This document shows, piece after piece, positions 34,971 through 44,025 of a stretch of DNA of 64,000 nucleotides (within the stretch, counting starts at the first letter, position 1; each line of letters begins with the position of its first letter). The notes beneath the pieces were generated by a model. That model searched no databases. It saw only the letters and a list, made by a program, of their open reading frames with translations, and was not told the DNA's origin. The stretch covers positions 62,001 to 126,000 of the forward strand of contig JAJSLM010000004.1 in the NCBI GenBank assembly GCA_026127925.1. The letters run 5' to 3'. The translations under genes and the position numbers were made by a program. The DNA is from Thermoplasmatales archaeon. Its GTDB lineage: Archaea > Thermoplasmatota > Thermoplasmata > Thermoplasmatales > Thermoplasmataceae.

Positions 34971-35260
34971 ATACGATACTCGTTATAATTGTGGTAGTCC
35001 TCGCCCTGCTGAGCATTTCTCAGCGCGTATTGCCTTGGGTATTCTACTCAAGATTCAGGGAGAACAAAAAGATAGAGAACCTATTCGATTTGTTCGCAAT
35101 TTCCGCATTTACGTCACTCTTCGTATATAATGTTCTCAATATTACACCCCTGACGATAATTGCACTGGTGGCTGCTTTTATTGTGGCCCTGAAAACAAAA
35201 AACCTTCCACTCACGATAGTCACTGCGATTCTCGTGGCATCCTTCACCCTTTTGATCTAA
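34967..35260 (+). CDS. azlD: AzlD-family exporter small subunit
   Basis: A 97-residue protein with three hydrophobic segments (about 2-26, 42-58, 62-97) that overlaps azlC by 4 bases, the standard AzlCD layout. The SQRVLPWVFYSRFRENK segment matches the RxLPF...R motif of AzlD proteins. GTG start. Small subunit required for export by AzlC. Confidence 0.85.
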   Translation: MNTILVIIVVVLALLSISQRVLPWVFYSRFRENKKIENLFDLFAISAFTSLFVYNVLNITPLTIIALVAAFIVALKTKNLPLTIVTAILVASFTLLI

Positions 35261-35306
35261 TCGTTTCACCGGACAAAAAACCTGTCAGGGCCATTGACAC
35301 GGGAAA

Positions 35307-36206
35307 TTAAGGCATTTCCTGAGGCGTGCCTTCTGATTTTCTTTCCCTGAGATATCTTTCGACTGTTATACCGAGAATGGAACCTACCATGATCACGCTG
35401 CCGATTATGACAAACTTTCCTAGAATCTCATGAAGAAAGATTACTGAAGTGAGGGCAGCAAAAACAGGCTCACCGACAAAAATAACGCCGGCCGTTGTTG
35501 GGTCCACAAACTTGAGTGCAATTGTGGATACATAATATGCAAAAACACTCCCAAATATTGCTGTGAAAACGATTGCGAAAACCGCGTAGTCATTCAAAAT
35601 GAACAGACTTCCAGGCATGAAAGGTATCATCAGGCCCGAGAATATTGAAACTGCAAACAGCTGGTAGAATGTAAAGGAGTAAGAATCAAGGGATTTTGAG
35701 TACCTGGATACGTAAACAATCTGTACAGCGTAAACAACAGCACATAATAGCGTAAGTACATCTCCGATCCTGTTGCCAAAACCTCCGGATGGACTGTAAG
35801 AGAGGAGGATTAAGCCAAAGAAAGCGGTTCCCGTGGCTAGGATATCGACCCGCGTTATCTTGTTTTTAAGATACAGGAAAGAAATGATCGGGAGGAGTAT
35901 AACATAAAGTCCGGTTATAACACCTGAAGCAGCTGCAGTTGTATAATCAAGTCCAACGGTTTGAAAAAAATATCCAAGGAACAGCAAAAAACCTGCTATC
36001 AAGCCGTATTTAATATTGTTAATCTTGAGTAAATTATGGCTCTTCTTAACAAATATCAACATCATTGCAGAAGCAAACCCAAAACGTATTGCAAGGAACG
36101 GTGCTGGGCTGATGTATACCAGTGCCACCTTTATTATTGGAAAAGTGACACCCCAGAAAAATGTCACGATTAAAAGCATAATTATGAAAAAAAGTTTCCT
36201 TTGCAT
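35307..36206 (-). CDS. EamA/DMT-superfamily permease
   Basis: A 299-residue protein with ten hydrophobic segments in two EamA repeats. The first starts FFWGVTFPIIKVAL (about 16-29), the second has SVFAYYVSTIALKFVDPTTAG near 225 and FVGEPVFAALTS near 246. These exporters carry amino acids, metabolites or drugs; substrate unknown. C-terminus is short, charged and cytosolic. Single gene, convergent with azlCD. Confidence 0.88.
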   Translation of the reverse strand: MQRKLFFIIMLLIVTFFWGVTFPIIKVALVYISPAPFLAIRFGFASAMMLIFVKKSHNLLKINNIKYGLIAGFLLFLGYFFQTVGLDYTTAAASGVITGLYVILLPIISFLYLKNKITRVDILATGTAFFGLILLSYSPSGGFGNRIGDVLTLLCAVVYAVQIVYVSRYSKSLDSYSFTFYQLFAVSIFSGLMIPFMPGSLFILNDYAVFAIVFTAIFGSVFAYYVSTIALKFVDPTTAGVIFVGEPVFAALTSVIFLHEILGKFVIIGSVIMVGSILGITVERYLRERKSEGTPQEMP

Positions 36207-36314
36207 TCTGCCAGGTGATCCCTGTGGAATATTACTAGTTTGTTAAACAATTACTGGCACGAGAGCACAGGCAAACACACCAAAGTCTGAATATTTGTCT
36301 AAAATTAAACAGAA

Positions 36315-36440
36315 GGTATGACAGCGAGTCGCACTTCCCGTCCCCTCGCGGAAGACAGTACACATGCGACACACGGCAGGCTTTACCATCGGGTTCGGAA
36401 TGAGACCGGGTGTTACCCTGCCGTCATGACCGTCACAGCA
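36315..36440 (-). rRNA. rrf: 5S ribosomal RNA
   Basis: On the minus strand: GCTGTGACGGTCATGACGG, then CACCCGGT, CATTCCGAACCCG, and TAAAGCCTGCCG, followed by GCGAGGGGACGGGAAGTGCGAC. These are the conserved 5S loops and helices; the ends GCTGTGAC and GTCATACC pair as helix I with G-U wobbles. Exact ends are good to a few bases. It stands alone with no 16S or 23S within tens of kilobases, as known for Thermoplasma, whose rRNA genes are unlinked. Minus-strand TATA box CTTTTATAAG at 36456-36465. Confidence 0.93.
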
Positions 36441-36455
36441 CCCTAATATTAGGTT

Positions 36456-36465
36456 CTTATAAAAG
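36456..36465 (-). promoter_or_regulatory. TATA box of the 5S rRNA gene
   Basis: CTTTTATAAG on the minus strand, centred about 20-25 bases before the mature 5S start, shows the gene has its own promoter. The stretch 36466-36644 holds nothing else I can identify. Confidence 0.6.
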
Positions 36466-36644
36466 ATTTGCTCAGGACATGATAAATAGACCCATCTATC
36501 TGAAGCAAAGTTTCAATTCAAAACCTTAGTAGTTGATAAATGATGTGAGTACGTTGTGCCATGTCTAAATGATTTCTCATGGGCAGAGCATTAACCAGTT
36601 ATTCTACCAATTCCGATTCAAGAAAATGACTAATTTAAGCATTT

Positions 36645-37448
36645 TCAGAGTCCTGAAACGTCGTAAAGATCGCGTCTCCTGTGCTCTATAAGAGCAACAT
36701 CCTTTGCATATTTATTTATGAGATCAAGGTCCAGATCCGTAGATACGACAACTTCATCATTCTCTGCCTCATCCAGGACGTCTCCGTAGGGTGAAACCAC
36801 CATCGAATGGCCTGTGAATTTTGGGCCACACTGAGCAGCACCGATCACAAAAGCGCCATTTTCCATTGCACGCGCCCTGAGGAGTGTCTTCCATGTTTCC
36901 AGCTTCCTGTTTCCTGAAAACCACCCTGCCTGGTACACCAAGACATGACTGCCCTGAAGTCGCAGTACCCTAGAGGGCTCAGGATACCGCAAATCATAGC
37001 AGATCTGGACACCAATGTTCGCGTTATTCAGCCTCATTGTTACAGGAGGATCATGTGCAGGCTCATAACAGCAGCTCTCAGTCATGCCGTATGCATCGAA
37101 TAGGTGCATCTTCCGGTAACGCCCAGAGATTATGCCGAGATCGCTGATAAGGAATGACGTATTGAACGGCTTGAACGATGTTTTGTCCAGCTCGGTGACA
37201 TTGATGAGAACATGCAGCTTCAATCTCTCCGCCATTGCGGTTATGCTGGATATGAATTCACCCTGCACAGTTTCTGCATTCTCCTTAACGAATTCCGGTC
37301 TGGAATAATCCGGAACAAACATCTGGTATTCGGGAAAAACAACTAGATCAGGTTTTTCTTTTGCAGCCCTGTTTATGGAATCCAGGGATTTGTCCAAATT
37401 TCTCTTCTTATCCTCTGTTGAACTCATCTGAACTATTACAACTTTCAC
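36645..37448 (-). CDS. Carbon-nitrogen hydrolase (nitrilase superfamily)
   Basis: A 267-residue amidase-fold protein with the catalytic triad in FPEYQMF (Glu near residue 40), YRKMHLFD (Lys near 114) and GVQICYDLRYPE (Cys near 150). This resembles the Nit/omega-amidase or deaminated-glutathione amidase group by length and motif. Specific substrate not known. Its ATG is 4 bases after the Top6A stop, so it shares the topoisomerase transcript. Confidence 0.88.
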   Translation of the reverse strand: MKVVIVQMSSTEDKKRNLDKSLDSINRAAKEKPDLVVFPEYQMFVPDYSRPEFVKENAETVQGEFISSITAMAERLKLHVLINVTELDKTSFKPFNTSFLISDLGIISGRYRKMHLFDAYGMTESCCYEPAHDPPVTMRLNNANIGVQICYDLRYPEPSRVLRLQGSHVLVYQAGWFSGNRKLETWKTLLRARAMENGAFVIGAAQCGPKFTGHSMVVSPYGDVLDEAENDEVVVSTDLDLDLINKYAKDVALIEHRRRDLYDVSGL

Positions 37449-37452
37449 AAAA

Positions 37453-38538
37453 TCACCGCCCCGCGAGCTGAGAAATCTTCTCTGGAAGATAGGTCCTGGT
37501 CACATAATCTAACCCGTACTTTGCGAGCGCCTGCTGCTCTGCCTTTTTTCCTATTTGAAGCATGGTTTCTATCTCCGATTTCCAGAATTCCGAGGTGAAT
37601 CTTGGATCCTTGAGCTCTGCATTAAGAGCTGCGATATCCTTGTCGTTGAGTTTATCTGTTGGAAGATCGTAATTCAGTATGTCTGATGCTGTAACACCAA
37701 TGAATTCCGCTGTTGGAACGGCAAGGTAGTCCGATATGTGTGCAGTCTTAATAGCACCATAAGCAATTGAACCATAGATCCTGAACGACCATGGATCGCC
37801 GTCAGTGAAAACATAAATTGGTAGATTAAGCTCTGTGTTCATTCTCTTCAATAAGCGCCTGGTGCTTCTTGCTGGCTGACCCTTCAGGTGAACAAGTATG
37901 CATCTGCTATCCTCGTCAAAACCATTTTCAACAAGACGATCAAACATACCACCTGTTTCCAGAGCAAGTACATATTCGGCATCTGCGCCTACAAACCTTA
38001 GCTTATCCGATTCCACGCTATATGGAATAGGATAACCGCCGTCGCCAACATCGTCCTTACAGTTGATCCTCTTGAACTCGCCTTTTCTGGTCTTTTCTTC
38101 CAGAGTTATATTGCCGATCACGCTAGCTCCATTTTCTTCAGGCCTGAGCTTAAAATCTTCCCTCATCATAGAGCTTATGACTTCGAGATCCTCTGCAAGC
38201 ATGTTGCTTTCATCCTGCGTGTGGAACTTGCCAAGATTCCATCCCTCGGAAATGTAGTACATTTCCCTCAGTGTCGAGGATTTCCCCTCGCGGATCATCT
38301 CGTTTATGAAATCTATCACATAAAGAAGTTTCACCATGTATTCTGCCCCGTCAACTGTTTTCGCGGAGCGGGCAACTGTTGTGCTGCCATATTTCCATAC
38401 AGAGTACTTTGGATCAAGAACGATATTATCCTTGTTTCTGGAGGGCATCAGTATTTCCGGAATCTCGCCCGTTGTCAATGTATTGTAAACACGCTCAACT
38501 ATGCTTGATAATTTCACAGATGTTTCATTTTGTGACAT
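37453..38538 (-). CDS. top6A: DNA topoisomerase VI subunit A (Spo11-like)
   Basis: A 361-residue Top6A. The winged-helix domain holds the DNA-cleaving Tyr in LREMYYISEG (about residues 104-113); the Toprim domain has VFTDGDPWSFRIYGS near 245-260 with the acidic metal residues. VTASDILNYDLPTDKL further supports the call. Topo VI relaxes and decatenates DNA through double-strand breaks. Overlaps top6B by 14 bases. Topo VI has been reported as missing from Thermoplasma-type genomes, which use gyrase. Confidence 0.95.
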   Translation of the reverse strand: MSQNETSVKLSSIVERVYNTLTTGEIPEILMPSRNKDNIVLDPKYSVWKYGSTTVARSAKTVDGAEYMVKLLYVIDFINEMIREGKSSTLREMYYISEGWNLGKFHTQDESNMLAEDLEVISSMMREDFKLRPEENGASVIGNITLEEKTRKGEFKRINCKDDVGDGGYPIPYSVESDKLRFVGADAEYVLALETGGMFDRLVENGFDEDSRCILVHLKGQPARSTRRLLKRMNTELNLPIYVFTDGDPWSFRIYGSIAYGAIKTAHISDYLAVPTAEFIGVTASDILNYDLPTDKLNDKDIAALNAELKDPRFTSEFWKSEIETMLQIGKKAEQQALAKYGLDYVTRTYLPEKISQLAGR

Positions 38539-40408
38539 TTTCTTCGTCCTCTGTTTCCATTACTTCAACGGAACCTGTCCCGAAATCTGCAGGCAATGGT
38601 TCTGCACCCTGGACCCTTACAGGATCGATTCCTGTGAAATAATAGTTCGTACCCTGGTAGTCCTGTATCGCTGGCATCGAGAACTGGGCAGAAAATTCCT
38701 TGGATGGTTCCAGAGAATCGATTTCCCACTGAAGGTTCTGCGGTATATCGTCACCCGTGGCCGGATCAGCAAACAGCTTCATGGAGACTTTATTCTTCGT
38801 GTAATTTATTGTCCTCACAGTTATATTGAATACATCGTCCTGCTTGTTTATCTCTTCGGTTACAAATACTACATTTGCTATCTTGGAAATTACAGGATCA
38901 AGCTCAGGTGAAGGTTTTCCAAGTATTGCTGCGGATTTCCTTCCTATTTCCGGCAAAAGTGCACTGACAAGGCGGAATTTTTCATAAACTTTCTGCCTTC
39001 GATCCTTTTTGCCAAGAAACAGCTTCACACCGCGGCCCAACATTTTCAGAGCTGTGGAAATTTCGCTAGAAATCTCCGGAACAGAAGCTATCGCCTCCTT
39101 CGACTCCGATGTAAATGGCATCCGGATACCATACACATGAACAAAAACTATGGCCGGGCCAAAAGGTATCCCCGTACCGCCTTTCTGGTCGAAGCCGTAC
39201 GGCCGCCAGTCCATCTCTGAAATTGATTTTGTTATGACGCATGCACCCGGCTGATAAAGCAACGGCACTTTGTTGGCAAATCGGACGATCCTTATAGGCT
39301 CGTCTGCCCGCAAATTCCCACCGAAAACAAGGCCTGCCTCGACCGAAAACGGATTGCCATTGTAGATGGAGACGGGCCGCGATATCGGCTTTGAGTAATG
39401 GGAAGGCTTGTTTTCCCCGTATACACTTTTGAGACCTTTCCTTATGAATTCAGGTCCTAACCCGGATAGGCAGTCGGTTGGAGGGGGCATAAGTTTTACC
39501 TTGGTGAATGCCTCCTTGAGAAGCTTTATTTCAGGCAAAGAGAGCTGTTTTGGATCCTTTGATTTATCGAGGGATGACTTTTCCAGAATCTCATCGGCCA
39601 CATTGTCGCTGATCCTGTTGAATTCCATTTTCAAAAACGACTTCATGTTCGGAGCTTCGGAGGACTTTGCCATTATCATTATCTCCCCAACCTCAAGGCC
39701 AAGGGGGTGGGGTTTTACGGGAATAGCAGGAAGGGAGGGAGTCTCAACAACCCTCAATATATCATATCTTTTCCCGTCTGGATCTATGAAGTGGAATGTT
39801 GCATTAGGATTGGCCACAGCACATTCCTTTATGTATTCAAAAATGGACTGCTTTCCTGTCTGATACTTCCCTTTGGCCTTAATGGCAATGTGCGTTCCGT
39901 GGGGAACATTCCATATCACCGGCCTCTCATAGTGGAGATCTGCAACATTATGCTTAACGTCCAGTCCAAGCTCAAATTCGTATGCAACGTCATCGCTTTC
40001 TCTTTTTGTTTTTATGTAGGTTGGGGCTGCCGTTGTTATCTGCCCATAGAGGATCGCCGCAGTTATACCGATGCCCTGTTGTCCTCTTGACTGCTTCAGT
40101 GAGTGGAACCTGGATCCGTAGAGAAGCCTACCAAATACATCGGGGACATGCTTTCTTTCTATACCTGGACCGTTATCTTCAACCATAATTGAGTATTCAT
40201 CATCGCCAATCTTGCTTATGGATACTGTAATTTCAGGAAGGATTTGATACTCCTCGCACGCATCGAGGGAATTGTCCATCGCTTCCTTCACTATCATGAA
40301 AAGGGATTTCTGAGGGGAATCGAATCCCAGGATGTGTCTGTTTTTTTCGAAGAATTCAGAAATAGACGCTTCCCTGAATTCAGAAATTGTTCCCTTGCGT
40401 GAAACCAT
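38525..40408 (-). CDS. top6B: DNA topoisomerase VI subunit B
   Basis: A 627-residue GHKL ATPase subunit. Bergerat motifs: EAMDNSLDAC (about 42-51), VEDNGPGI (about 75-82), and RGQQGIGI (about 108-115). The H2TH and transducer domains follow, with the transducer lysine in the SGSKE-like SESKEAIAS. The last 60 or so residues end in an acidic tail. Heads a top6B-top6A-nitrilase operon. Confidence 0.95.
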   Translation of the reverse strand: MVSRKGTISEFREASISEFFEKNRHILGFDSPQKSLFMIVKEAMDNSLDACEEYQILPEITVSISKIGDDEYSIMVEDNGPGIERKHVPDVFGRLLYGSRFHSLKQSRGQQGIGITAAILYGQITTAAPTYIKTKRESDDVAYEFELGLDVKHNVADLHYERPVIWNVPHGTHIAIKAKGKYQTGKQSIFEYIKECAVANPNATFHFIDPDGKRYDILRVVETPSLPAIPVKPHPLGLEVGEIMIMAKSSEAPNMKSFLKMEFNRISDNVADEILEKSSLDKSKDPKQLSLPEIKLLKEAFTKVKLMPPPTDCLSGLGPEFIRKGLKSVYGENKPSHYSKPISRPVSIYNGNPFSVEAGLVFGGNLRADEPIRIVRFANKVPLLYQPGACVITKSISEMDWRPYGFDQKGGTGIPFGPAIVFVHVYGIRMPFTSESKEAIASVPEISSEISTALKMLGRGVKLFLGKKDRRQKVYEKFRLVSALLPEIGRKSAAILGKPSPELDPVISKIANVVFVTEEINKQDDVFNITVRTINYTKNKVSMKLFADPATGDDIPQNLQWEIDSLEPSKEFSAQFSMPAIQDYQGTNYYFTGIDPVRVQGAEPLPADFGTGSVEVMETEDEENVTK

Positions 40409-40528
40409 CGAGTCGCCATAGATTGCGCATTTAAATTATTTTGCCGATTCTGAGAGGAAAATCTCGCATGATCCATGAATCCTGGCACGGAGAAATGATT
40501 TAACTATTATGAATCTTTACCGAATTGA

Positions 40529-41278
40529 TTGCTGAAACCGAATCGAAAAAACATAGGATGGACAGTTTCGTTCATTTACCTGGCTTACGTATATCTGGGG
40601 CAGTTGCCTTTTTTAAGGCAGCTCGATGTATTTTCTACAATCATTTCTTCTATTGTGCTTATCGGTGTCTACGCCATATCTTCCGTTCTAATAATCGGTG
40701 CAAAGAGCTCTGCGAAGTTCTTTATAATCGCCGCCATCATCGGTTCCGCAATGGAGCTTCTGAGCCTGAATACGGGATTTCCGTTCGGAAGGTATTACTA
40801 CACTAATGAGCTGGGGTCCATGCTGGGACCTTTGCCGGTGTTCATACCATTGCTCTGGGCCTCGCTTGGTTTCTATGCTTATATGGCAGGTGGCAAATAC
40901 GGAATGCCGTTCCTAATGGTGTTCACGGATCTGGCACTCGATCCAAGACTTTCCGGCCATTTATGGATCTGGATATCAACGACCCAGTACTTTGGAGATC
41001 CAATCACAAACTTTGTTGGATGGTTTTTCACATCTGCATTGATAATTCTTGTTTTTGTTGAATTGCAAAAAGTGGATCATGTTATCAGTTACCCGGCCAT
41101 TGTGTTCTACCTATTATCAGGGATAAATGAGTGCATTTCCGACTTATATGCTCACCTGATTTTTCCAGCTGTAATCGCGGGTGTTATTTTCGTAGTTTCA
41201 TTCCTGATTCTGTTTTATTACACCCGTTCAAAAAATGAAATGTTCAGAAAAGGATTAGAAAACCACATTGCTTCGTGA
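40529..41278 (+). CDS. Carotenoid biosynthesis membrane protein, CruF/DUF422 (bisanhydrobacterioruberin hydratase-like)
   Basis: A 249-residue protein with about seven hydrophobic helices. ELLSLNTGFPFGRYYYT (about 72-88), a Pro-rich IPLLWASLGF, and a late DLALDPRLSGHLWIW and DPITNFVGW match the CruF family, which hydrates the ends of C40/C50 carotenoids. No other carotenoid genes are near. The start is TTG 40529, with an AT-rich TTAACTATTATG box 26 bases before it. Confidence 0.8.
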   Translation: MLKPNRKNIGWTVSFIYLAYVYLGQLPFLRQLDVFSTIISSIVLIGVYAISSVLIIGAKSSAKFFIIAAIIGSAMELLSLNTGFPFGRYYYTNELGSMLGPLPVFIPLLWASLGFYAYMAGGKYGMPFLMVFTDLALDPRLSGHLWIWISTTQYFGDPITNFVGWFFTSALIILVFVELQKVDHVISYPAIVFYLLSGINECISDLYAHLIFPAVIAGVIFVVSFLILFYYTRSKNEMFRKGLENHIAS

Positions 41279-41348
41279 TTTGCACTCTCGAGAATCTTAT
41301 GAATGAACGTGTTAAACATAGATAAAACAACCGTAATCTGCAGCTTCG

Positions 41349-41404
41349 ATTGGAGGAATTCGGTATACTAAATATCCATAATTGCAACTCAATTCGACTC
41401 CAAT
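41349..41404. repeat. Long imperfect hairpin upstream of the DJ-1-family gene
   Basis: ATTGGAG-GAATT at 41349-41360 pairs with AATTC-GA-CTCCAAT at 41391-41404: twelve base pairs with a 2-base bulge and a 30-base loop. A smaller GTGAT/ATCAC hairpin follows at about 41424-41438. Either could be an operator or a folded RNA. No gene lies between 41279 and 41496. Confidence 0.3.
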
Positions 41405-41496
41405 TTCTGGGTTAGCAAAAAAGGTGATCCTAATATCACGGGAACGAGGTAACAAAGTTCTAATAATTTCAAGAAATAGTTATTCGAGGATGAAAA

Positions 41497-42066
41497 ATGA
41501 CTAAAATACTTATTCTCACTGGAGACGCAGGGGAATCGCTAGAAGTGATGTATCCGTATCAGAGACTAAAAGAAGAAGGATACGATGTAGATATTGCTGC
41601 ACCTAGAAAGAAAGCTATTCAGACCGTGGTGCATGATTTTGTTGAAGGTTTTGATACATATACGGAAAAACCCGGTTATCTCGTTAACGCCGATCTGGCA
41701 TTTAAGGACGTGAAAACGGAAAAGTATGCTGCTCTTGTTGTTCCAGGAGGAAGAGCCCCTGAATATATCAGAAATGATCCGGATTTCAACAGGATTGTGA
41801 GATATTTCTTTGAAAAAAATAGCCCTGTGGCAGAATTATGCCATGCACCTCTTGGTCTTGCCAGCGCGGGAGTACTTAAAGGGAGGATTACTGCAGCCTA
41901 TCCCGCACTTGCCCCTGATGTGGCTGCAGCGGGTGCAACGTTTAAGGACGCCGCTGCTGTTATCGATGGAAATCTCGTGTCTGCTAGAGCATGGCCTGAC
42001 CATCCTCAATGGATGAGGGCGTTCATAAAATTGCTCAGGGAAAGAGCCCCTCCTGATGGAAATTAA
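41497..42066 (+). CDS. DJ-1/PfpI-family protein (glyoxalase/deglycase or protease-like)
   Basis: A 189-residue single-domain protein with the PfpI fold. ILTGDAGESLEVMYPYQ near the start holds the conserved Glu, VPGGRAPEYIR follows, and the nucleophile elbow is VAELCHAPLGLASAG with the catalytic Cys near residue 115. C-terminal SARAWPDHPQWMRAF is family-typical. Members repair glycated molecules or degrade small peptides. TAATAATTTC lies 26 bases upstream of the ATG and GAGGATGA overlaps a possible ribosome site. Confidence 0.88.
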   Translation: MTKILILTGDAGESLEVMYPYQRLKEEGYDVDIAAPRKKAIQTVVHDFVEGFDTYTEKPGYLVNADLAFKDVKTEKYAALVVPGGRAPEYIRNDPDFNRIVRYFFEKNSPVAELCHAPLGLASAGVLKGRITAAYPALAPDVAAAGATFKDAAAVIDGNLVSARAWPDHPQWMRAFIKLLRERAPPDGN

Positions 42067-42328
42067 GATTACAAAAAATTCTATATTTTCAATGAGTTCT
42101 ATGTTCCTCACTTTGATTATAAACTCATTGCAATGTACTTGTTAGTGATCTTTCCGTCCAATTGTTTTGCCTGATGCGTGAGCTCGAGTACTATTACCTT
42201 TTCATAATTTCACAATAATTGCCTGTACTGATGAGGGAGTGAAAACGTTAATTGGAGTATTCATAAAAACTGAAGCTTCACCGGCCTTTCAGACCAATAA
42301 ACTCAATGTTAGAAAAGGGACTGAACAA

Positions 42329-43084
42329 TCATCCAAAGTAACCAAGATCGTCCTTCTGAGGTTTATTTTGCAGATCCTGCTCCATTTTTTCCGTTATCTG
42401 TTCGATCTGTTTGCTCCTCTCATCGAGATCGGCTATATCGATCTTTAGGTTAAGCAAGTTTACCAGTGCCTTCACAAGGACGCGAGCCCCCTTTGGATCA
42501 GCAAAATAACCAGATGTTTCGCCCATAAGGCACGCTCCCTTAAGATCAAAAAGCTCCTTTCCCAGACCAAGAATAAGTCCCGCGGAACCAACTATACCTC
42601 CTCCGGGCTCACCCTTAGGGAAAACTACCCCTCCAGCCATGAGGGGTTTAAGCAGGCTCTCGTTAGTAATTGCACCGAGAACTCGCGGATTCTCAGGTAT
42701 TTTTCCTATACTGTAGCCTCCAAGAGTATAGATCATGGAAACGTTGAGCTTCTTCGCAAGTTCAAGAATAAAATAAGATAATTCGTACTGCCCCTCCTGC
42801 GTGGTTCCCTGAAAGTCCCCAACAAGCACGAGTAGATCTTTTGTCTTAGGCATCTTTTTATAATAAAGGCTCATGCTTACAAGCCTTACAACGCTAGAAT
42901 CATCCATGAATACCTGGGGAGGTAGATATTCAGAGAATATGCTGGCATATTTTTCCATTTTCAATTTCTCGACTATGTACTCCGCTGCTATCTTTCCAAC
43001 ATTGCCTATGCCAGGCAAACCTTCTATCAGTATTGGATTATTGAGTTTGATTTTCTTTTGCTGGTTAATTATTATCTTTTCCAT
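42329..43084 (-). CDS. PAC2-family protein (proteasome assembly chaperone-like)
   Basis: A 251-residue archaeal PAC2-domain protein. LIEGLPGIGNVGKIAAEYI (about 18-36), LVGDFQGTTQEGQYELS (near 92) and TLGGYSIGKIPENPRVLGA (near 120) are the family's conserved blocks. A C-terminal coiled-coil region ends the protein. It is the last gene of the L44e-S27e-aIF2a-Nop10 operon, a widespread archaeal arrangement. Function in archaea is not settled; assembly of proteasomes is suggested from eukaryotic Pac2. The 262-base stretch 42067-42328 has no gene. Confidence 0.85.
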   Translation of the reverse strand: MEKIIINQQKKIKLNNPILIEGLPGIGNVGKIAAEYIVEKLKMEKYASIFSEYLPPQVFMDDSSVVRLVSMSLYYKKMPKTKDLLVLVGDFQGTTQEGQYELSYFILELAKKLNVSMIYTLGGYSIGKIPENPRVLGAITNESLLKPLMAGGVVFPKGEPGGGIVGSAGLILGLGKELFDLKGACLMGETSGYFADPKGARVLVKALVNLLNLKIDIADLDERSKQIEQITEKMEQDLQNKPQKDDLGYFG

Positions 43085-43244
43085 TGCTATTGCCTTCCAT
43101 CATCTTCAGTCTATATTTTCCAAATCGATCTATGGGGGAGTATCTTTCTGGGAGAGCCACTTCCGTTGGACCCCCGCATTTCGGACACACCAGTTCAAGG
43201 GTGTAAACTCCGCATTTACTGCATTTTCTTATCAGGGACTTCAT
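43065..43244 (-). CDS. nop10: H/ACA ribonucleoprotein protein Nop10
   Basis: A 59-residue protein starting MKSLIRKC with a zinc ribbon of two pairs (CSKC, then CPKC) and the C-terminal RYSPIDRFGKYRLKMM segment that wraps Cbf5. It is found only by reading short frames. Nop10 is part of the pseudouridine-making H/ACA complex; Cbf5 is at 48.4 kb. The last 20 bases overlap the start of the PAC2 gene. Position directly after aIF2a is conserved in archaea. Confidence 0.95.
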   Translation of the reverse strand: MKSLIRKCSKCGVYTLELVCPKCGGPTEVALPERYSPIDRFGKYRLKMMEGNSNGKDNN

Positions 43245-43254
43245 GTGACTCTAC

Positions 43255-44010
43255 TTATTCTCGTATAAATTTAGCGGACACGTTGTTTTTCTTCGCAGTG
43301 TCAAGTATTTTCTGAACACTCTTCTTTAACGTATCTTCTGCAGATTTATAATCTTTGTCAGTGACAGAGATCCTGTATTTCGGAGCACCAGAGTACTGTA
43401 TGTTCACACTTTGTGAATTTACTGATGTTAGAGTTTTTTTTATTGATTCTATTCCATTGCTTGCAATAGAATATGCTTCCAGGTACCCTCCGATCTCAAC
43501 TTCTGGTGGGACTATATTTTCCTTCGCGATCTTGATAAATGTCGTTTTCCACTTTGCCTTCACTTCTGGCAACCATTCCTCAGAAATGGCAGCATCCTCG
43601 AACGCATCGTACAGGGTAGCGTAGCGAGACCTGAGATCACCAGCAAATTCTTTCTCACATTCATCGACTGACTTCTTGAGCTGGGCAGCTACAAGCTCCA
43701 GGAGTTTTTCAGACTTCTGGTCGTTCTTCCACTCTGTTATCTTTTCTCTTTTTTGATGATCGTTCACTCTCTTGAGCGATAGATCCACTATCCCACGGTT
43801 TGAATCAACATTCAGCACTTTGCAGACCGTTCTTTGGCCCTCTCTAATGTAGTCCCTTATGTGCTTGATCCATCCAGTCGAAACCTCAGCAATATGAACA
43901 AATCCCATCACTTTCGGATACTCTTCAAGCTTAACATCTGCTCCAAAATTCTTTACGTTTAGGACAGTGACAACAACGAGATCACCAACTTTTGGAAGTT
44001 CAGATGGCAT
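43255..44010 (-). CDS. Translation initiation factor aIF2 alpha subunit
   Basis: A 251-residue protein: N-terminal S1 domain (about 1-85) with GDLVVVTVLNVKNFGADV and VDLSLKRV, a helical middle domain, then a C-terminal alpha-beta domain. It helps deliver initiator tRNA with aIF2 beta and gamma. Located between S27e and Nop10, 15 bases after S27e. Confidence 0.94.
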   Translation of the reverse strand: MPSELPKVGDLVVVTVLNVKNFGADVKLEEYPKVMGFVHIAEVSTGWIKHIRDYIREGQRTVCKVLNVDSNRGIVDLSLKRVNDHQKREKITEWKNDQKSEKLLELVAAQLKKSVDECEKEFAGDLRSRYATLYDAFEDAAISEEWLPEVKAKWKTTFIKIAKENIVPPEVEIGGYLEAYSIASNGIESIKKTLTSVNSQSVNIQYSGAPKYRISVTDKDYKSAEDTLKKSVQKILDTAKKNNVSAKFIRE

Positions 44011-44025
44011 CTTTTTACCTTCGAC

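Noticed and set aside
39408-39863. 151-codon plus-strand ORF inside top6B
   Set aside because: Antisense shadow of an intact GHKL ATPase gene.
42226-42276. Possible C/D box guide RNA (TGATGA at 42229, CTGA at 42270)
   Set aside because: No convincing D' and C' boxes and only a weak terminal stem; short motifs like these occur by chance.
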